A stretch of DNA of 25,229 nt from Circinella minor (taxonomy: Eukaryota > Mucoromycota > Mucoromycetes > Mucorales > Lichtheimiaceae). This document shows, one piece after another, positions 22,001 to 25,229 of the stretch. The stretch is taken from assembly GCA_016758965.1 (NCBI GenBank), contig JAEPRB010000401.1, positions 1 through 25,229 on the forward strand. Reading direction: 5' to 3'. The translations under genes were made by a program, and so were the position numbers. The stretch's first letter is position 1, and each line of letters opens with the position of its first letter. The notes beneath the pieces were generated by a model, which worked only from the letters and a program-made list of their open reading frames with translations, searched no databases and was not told the DNA's origin.

Positions 22001-22436
22001 CAATGGCTGACTCGGGTTTTAAAGTATTGAAAAGGAGGCATAAACTAGCTCCTTGTCTGCATATAAACCATAATTTACTTAATGGATCGTTTATTTTGTT
22101 TGTATTTGTATTTATGTTTGTTGTTTTTAGTGTTGTAGGTGTTGTTGGCGTTAGAGGTGGAGCTGCTGGATCACCTATGACTACAGTAGTAGTAGTAGTA
22201 GTAGTAGTATTATTAAAGGAAGGCGATACAGGTGATAATAATGATGTGGATGTGGATGGTTCGGAAGTAATCGTTGTTGTAGGTTCCATTGTAAGATAAT
22301 AATCAAAACCAGGAACCGAAGCTAATCCATTAAGAACTGCACGACATGTATGATATAATGATGCTTTTTGTGAAGAAGGTTTATTTGTTACAGAATCAGT
22401 AGCAATAGGTGTATCAATTTGTGTTGGTATTTGCAT
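19070..22436 (-). CDS. cdc24: Cdc24: Cdc42 exchange factor (CH-DH-PH-PB1), 1039 aa
   Basis: Activates Cdc42 to set growth polarity. Exons: 22436-21864, 21798-21619, 21533-20696, 20598-19070. All introns are GT-AG and joins stay in frame (FVK-VVNTV, ESLQ-YYMRE, SQA-G-LWSL). The CH domain is about 26-206 (SLYHTCRAVLNGLASVPGF, DPLSKLWFICRQGASLCLLF, NLFTVSDLFQDDTNGFVKVV), split by a Thr/Pro-rich insert at about 50-114. The DH domain is about 230-415, with KPVQRVCKYPLILKELV from 356. The PH domain is about 425-585, with a Lys/Asn/His-rich insert. Then comes a long acidic, then Asn/Gln/Ser-rich region. The PB1 domain is about 922-1007 with an acidic OPCA-type motif YQDEDGDLITISSTED; in yeast this domain binds the PB1 domain of the scaffold Bem1. 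The domain order and the CH-DH sequence identify Cdc24/Scd1 with confidence. ATG follows an A-run. Confidence 0.95.
22183..22212 (+). repeat. Trinucleotide (TAG/ACT) repeat coding poly-Thr in Cdc24
   Basis: An AGT-type repeat of about eight units on the plus strand, read on the minus strand as ACT codons. It encodes the Thr-run inside the CH-domain insert of Cdc24, a likely length-variable site. Confidence 0.8.
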
Positions 22437-22720
22437 TTTTTTTTTAATATAAAAAGAGAAAGGGAAAGGACCAAAAAGAAATTAGAGTAAAAAAAAAAAA
22501 AGAAAAGAACGGGACTAGAAAAGTATAATTTGATAACGAGGGTAAGCCCCTGTTTTTCTTTTTAGTATTGTAATATTGAAATGAATGTAGAAATAGATTA
22601 AATGAGTTTCGGTTTTAAAAAATTGTTTTGTTGAACCCGTCAGATCGCAAAAAAAAAAAGTGATAGTAAAGGGGTGAGGAAAAAGCGCGGGCGGGTTTAC
22701 GACGTTGCGATCGACAAAAA
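22437..22720 (-). promoter_or_regulatory. cdc24 upstream region with inverted repeat and GC-rich patch
   Basis: Several A/T homopolymers flank the start codon. About 200 bp upstream, GTCAGATCGCAA (22639-22650) pairs with TTGCGATCGAC (22705-22715), differing by one bulged base. Between them lies GCGCGGGCGGG (22685-22695), unusually GC-rich for this DNA. Placement suggests a control site, which is inference. Confidence 0.4.
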
Positions 22721-25229
22721 AAAAAAAAAAAAAGGAATGAAAATGGTTTTTTTTGTTAAGGGAATAAGAAGAAAAAGAAAAAGAAGAAGAAAAAAAAAGC
22801 AAGGAGAGTTTCCTTTCTCTAAAAAGTCCTTTTCTCTCTACTATCCATTTGCTGCAAGTACAAACGTTTTCCATGCATTATATAAAGAGCGGCTGTTATT
22901 TATTTTTGCCTATTGGGATTTGGCACGCGGTTACCAAAATAAAAAAGCTTTTTTATATAGAAAATGATAATCGTTAATACTTATTACACACACCCCTTTT
23001 CAACACATCATTTTCTTTTTCTTTAACCCCTTAATTATATATATATATATATATATATATTATCTTATTCATCTGTTAAACTTTACTCCTTATTTTCAAA
23101 ACAAAAGAAGAAGTTTTACTTTCAATGAACTTTTAATTGTATAGTTTTTTTTTTTTGTTTATTCTTTAGATATAGAAAAGTAATATATATTAGAAAAGAG
23201 AATTCTCCGCAAATACTTTGACATAACTACTCCGCGCGCATGGTAAAAAACTGGTAAATTATAGACATGTGCGTAACCTTAATAAAAAAAAAAAGCAAAG
23301 CGCATGTCTTTGCACTACCTAAATTCTTGTCACTCTTTTCTCTCTTTTGGTTAATTATTATAAGATCCGATATCAGAAGTCAAATTGAGTAGTTTATATT
23401 ATGGATGAATAAGATACTAAGTATTTATTGTATATGTATATACTAAAGATTTATTTTTTTTATCGGATCTAATTAGTATAGATATATATACCAGTAGCAT
23501 TTTATAATAGTAAGAATATATAAACTAAAATAATTATCATACTGTCTGTACAAGGGTTCTTGTCTTTTTATCCTCTCTCTCTCTCTCTCTCTATTCTTGA
23601 ATAGAATCATATATACAATGTATAAATAAATATAGAACAATTTTATTTCTTTCTTGGCCTTAATTTACTTGTTAAATAAATCATGGTGTGGTCGGGAAAA
23701 CAAGTTTGAATGTCGTACGACACAAGTTGTTGTAATGAAAGTGACGTTTCGTTCTAATTGATTTTTTTTTTCTATATACCGACACAACATGAGATCTAGA
23801 TTTATAATTATATATTATATATTATATACTATATACATATATGTATAATATAAAGATGTAACTGAAACAACAACCCACCCACCCTACTTATTACCCAACA
23901 AGTACTTTTTTTTTTTGAATTTCTTTTCGAAATGATATAAAGTTACTCCTTTTATTTTATATGTAGACATGTCTGTGTGTATGTGAAAATTTCATTTATA
24001 AAAAGCTTATAGTTCTTAAATTCATGCAATGAATATTATGAAATATAAATTCTCCATTAATAACAAACAATAGTGATATAGAAAGAAATATGTAGAATGC
24101 CCTTTATATAGTTAATTTTTAAAGTAAAAAGATCCTAGCCAATTTTTATTTTTATTTTTGAAGGCTTCAGTAATGATATTTTACAATAATAATGTGTAAT
24201 GGAACTATTGCACACATACTAATAATAGGTGTTGTATATATTAATATAAGCTTGCTATTAGGGGATCCATCGACCAGCAGAATTTTTTCATTCTAACAAA
24301 TAAAATCACATCTGAAGACTATGCCACCATCTTTCATACAAAGTGTTCTTGTGTTTGACTCACTCAACAAGATTACAACAATATTTCATACATATGAGGA
24401 TGCAATAAAAGTCTTGTTTAAAGAATCAGAATCTTGGCTCTGGAGTCTACCATGAGTTACGTACCAGACAATGATTATGCTTTTTAAAAGAGATTTCTAA
24501 AAGCTATTTAATATGTTAATTTGAGCTATTTTACCATTTTGCGTTATATCATTCTATATGTCACCTTTTTTCTTGTTCTACTGTATGATAGCCTAATTTC
24601 TTATTTATATGGTACTTTCTTAGTAATTTGTATTAGACAAATCATTCCTGTATCTTTATGATCATCTTTTTTTTCGGCTTCTCTTCTAACCCCACCCATT
24701 CTAATTTCTTTCATTTATGGCACAAACACAATATATTATTACTGATATAGCTATATGCCCGCATTTAGTATCACTTTTTGATCTATGCCATACGGATTCA
24801 CTCCTTTGTAATTGAATTCTTTGTATAGTTACAATATAATTTCTTTATATTGTAATTTTTTTGCTTTAGCGAATTTTTGAGTATATTTTATGGGTACGTA
24901 GAAATAGAAAGTAGCTATATGTTCAGTTAGCAAAATACGTTAAATATTTTGAATAAGGGTAGACGAAGAACGCGTCATGTTGCTAAAATACTGGCTCAGA
25001 ATTGGTGCACCCCTCGTCTTATTATAGACTTTTGACGCGCCTGTAGTCATTCCTTTTATCAAAATTTTAGAATTGAAGAACATATATCAGTTAGGGAATT
25101 GCTACGGACACCCCACAAATAAACAGTTATCAAATAAGTTCTTAGACCATATAAACTATAGTAACAGCGTTGTCAACACCAATAGCGCTTGTTTGGCCGC
25201 TCATATGTAATATTAAAAGTATATATGAT
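22721..25229. other. 2.5-kb AT-rich intergenic DNA, no gene found
   Basis: Open frames here (97 and 119 codons near 22515-22967) are Lys/Phe/Ser-rich products of homopolymers with no domain. Seen: TATATAAAG at about 22880-22888 in plus orientation, a TA microsatellite at about 23035-23061, a (CT)10 tract at 23573-23592, the inverted repeat AGATCCGATA (23363-23372 and 23461-23470), the perfect palindrome TGTCGTACGACA (23711-23722), and a TA-rich palindromic stretch at about 23806-23850. TACGTA occurs only near 24460 and 24895. Nothing identifies a gene, though a spliced gene running off the right edge cannot be excluded. Confidence 0.55.
23363..23470. repeat. Small inverted-repeat unit (AGATCCGATA ends)
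   Basis: AGATCCGATA at 23363-23372 and its exact reverse complement TATCGGATCT at 23461-23470, enclosing 88 bp of AT-rich DNA. It may be a stem or a tiny MITE; no clear target duplication was seen. Confidence 0.45.

Noticed and set aside
22003..22299. 98-codon plus-strand frame with a Val-run
   Set aside because: Antisense of the poly-Thr insert in Cdc24; the GTA/GTT repeats create the open frame.
22515..22967. Frames of 119 (minus) and 97 (plus) codons
   Set aside because: Both are dominated by Lys, Phe and Ser from A/T homopolymers; no domain or splice context supports a gene.
24950..25045. Interleaved inverted words AGACGA/TCGTCT and CGCGTCA/TGACGCG
   Set aside because: Six- and seven-base pairings are too short to support a structured RNA or element without conservation data.

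Overview
The window looks like nuclear DNA of a fungus, most likely Mucoromycota (the Mucorales type). This is inferred from the very AT-rich sequence, short GT-AG introns of about 60-150 bp, proteins rich in Asn, Gln and Ser/Thr, a fungal Cdc24, and an F-box/leucine-rich-repeat (LRR) family with an N-terminal tetratricopeptide (TPR) segment. The species cannot be named from the sequence. No tRNA, rRNA, CRISPR array or bacterial operon structure was seen.

Left part, about 600-6710: a tandem duplication of an F-box gene, on the minus strand. The right copy (3824-5847, one intron, 649 codons) is intact. The left copy (about 640-3305) is a pseudogene. It has lost its start and promoter-proximal part, carries stops and frameshifts through the F-box and LRR region, and is split by a 741-bp element (2491-3231) with 24-bp terminal inverted repeats and a TA target duplication, as in pogo/Tigger-type Tc1/mariner transposons. 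The intact copy shows the empty site. Upstream flanks of both copies are still alignable (about 3334-3800 and 6181-6655). A trace at 6655-6710 may be the end of a third copy.

Middle, about 6710-9917: 3.2 kb with no gene I can support. The hexamer TACGTA is strikingly frequent across the whole left 9.7 kb.

Right part, 9918-22436: four intact, spliced genes whose exon joins I worked out by hand; all keep frame. (1) Plus strand, a 1222-aa Dbl-type Rho GTPase exchange factor (DH-PH). (2) Plus strand, a 252-aa membrane protein of the steroid 5-alpha-reductase/enoyl-reductase family. (3) Minus strand, a 608-aa CRAL-TRIO (Sec14-like) lipid-binding protein with a Gln/Glu-rich region and hydrophobic C-terminal segments. 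(4) Minus strand, a 1039-aa Cdc24, the Cdc42 exchange factor, with CH, DH, PH and PB1 domains. Two Rho-family exchange factors plus two lipid/membrane proteins suggest a neighbourhood concerned with polarity and membranes, but physical linkage is the only evidence for that.

From 22437 to the end there is AT-rich intergenic DNA with microsatellites, small inverted repeats and no convincing gene. I see no clearly new multi-gene system. The most informative structures are the decayed F-box copy with its dated transposon insertion, the TACGTA enrichment, and oddities in the Cdc24 and reductase proteins.
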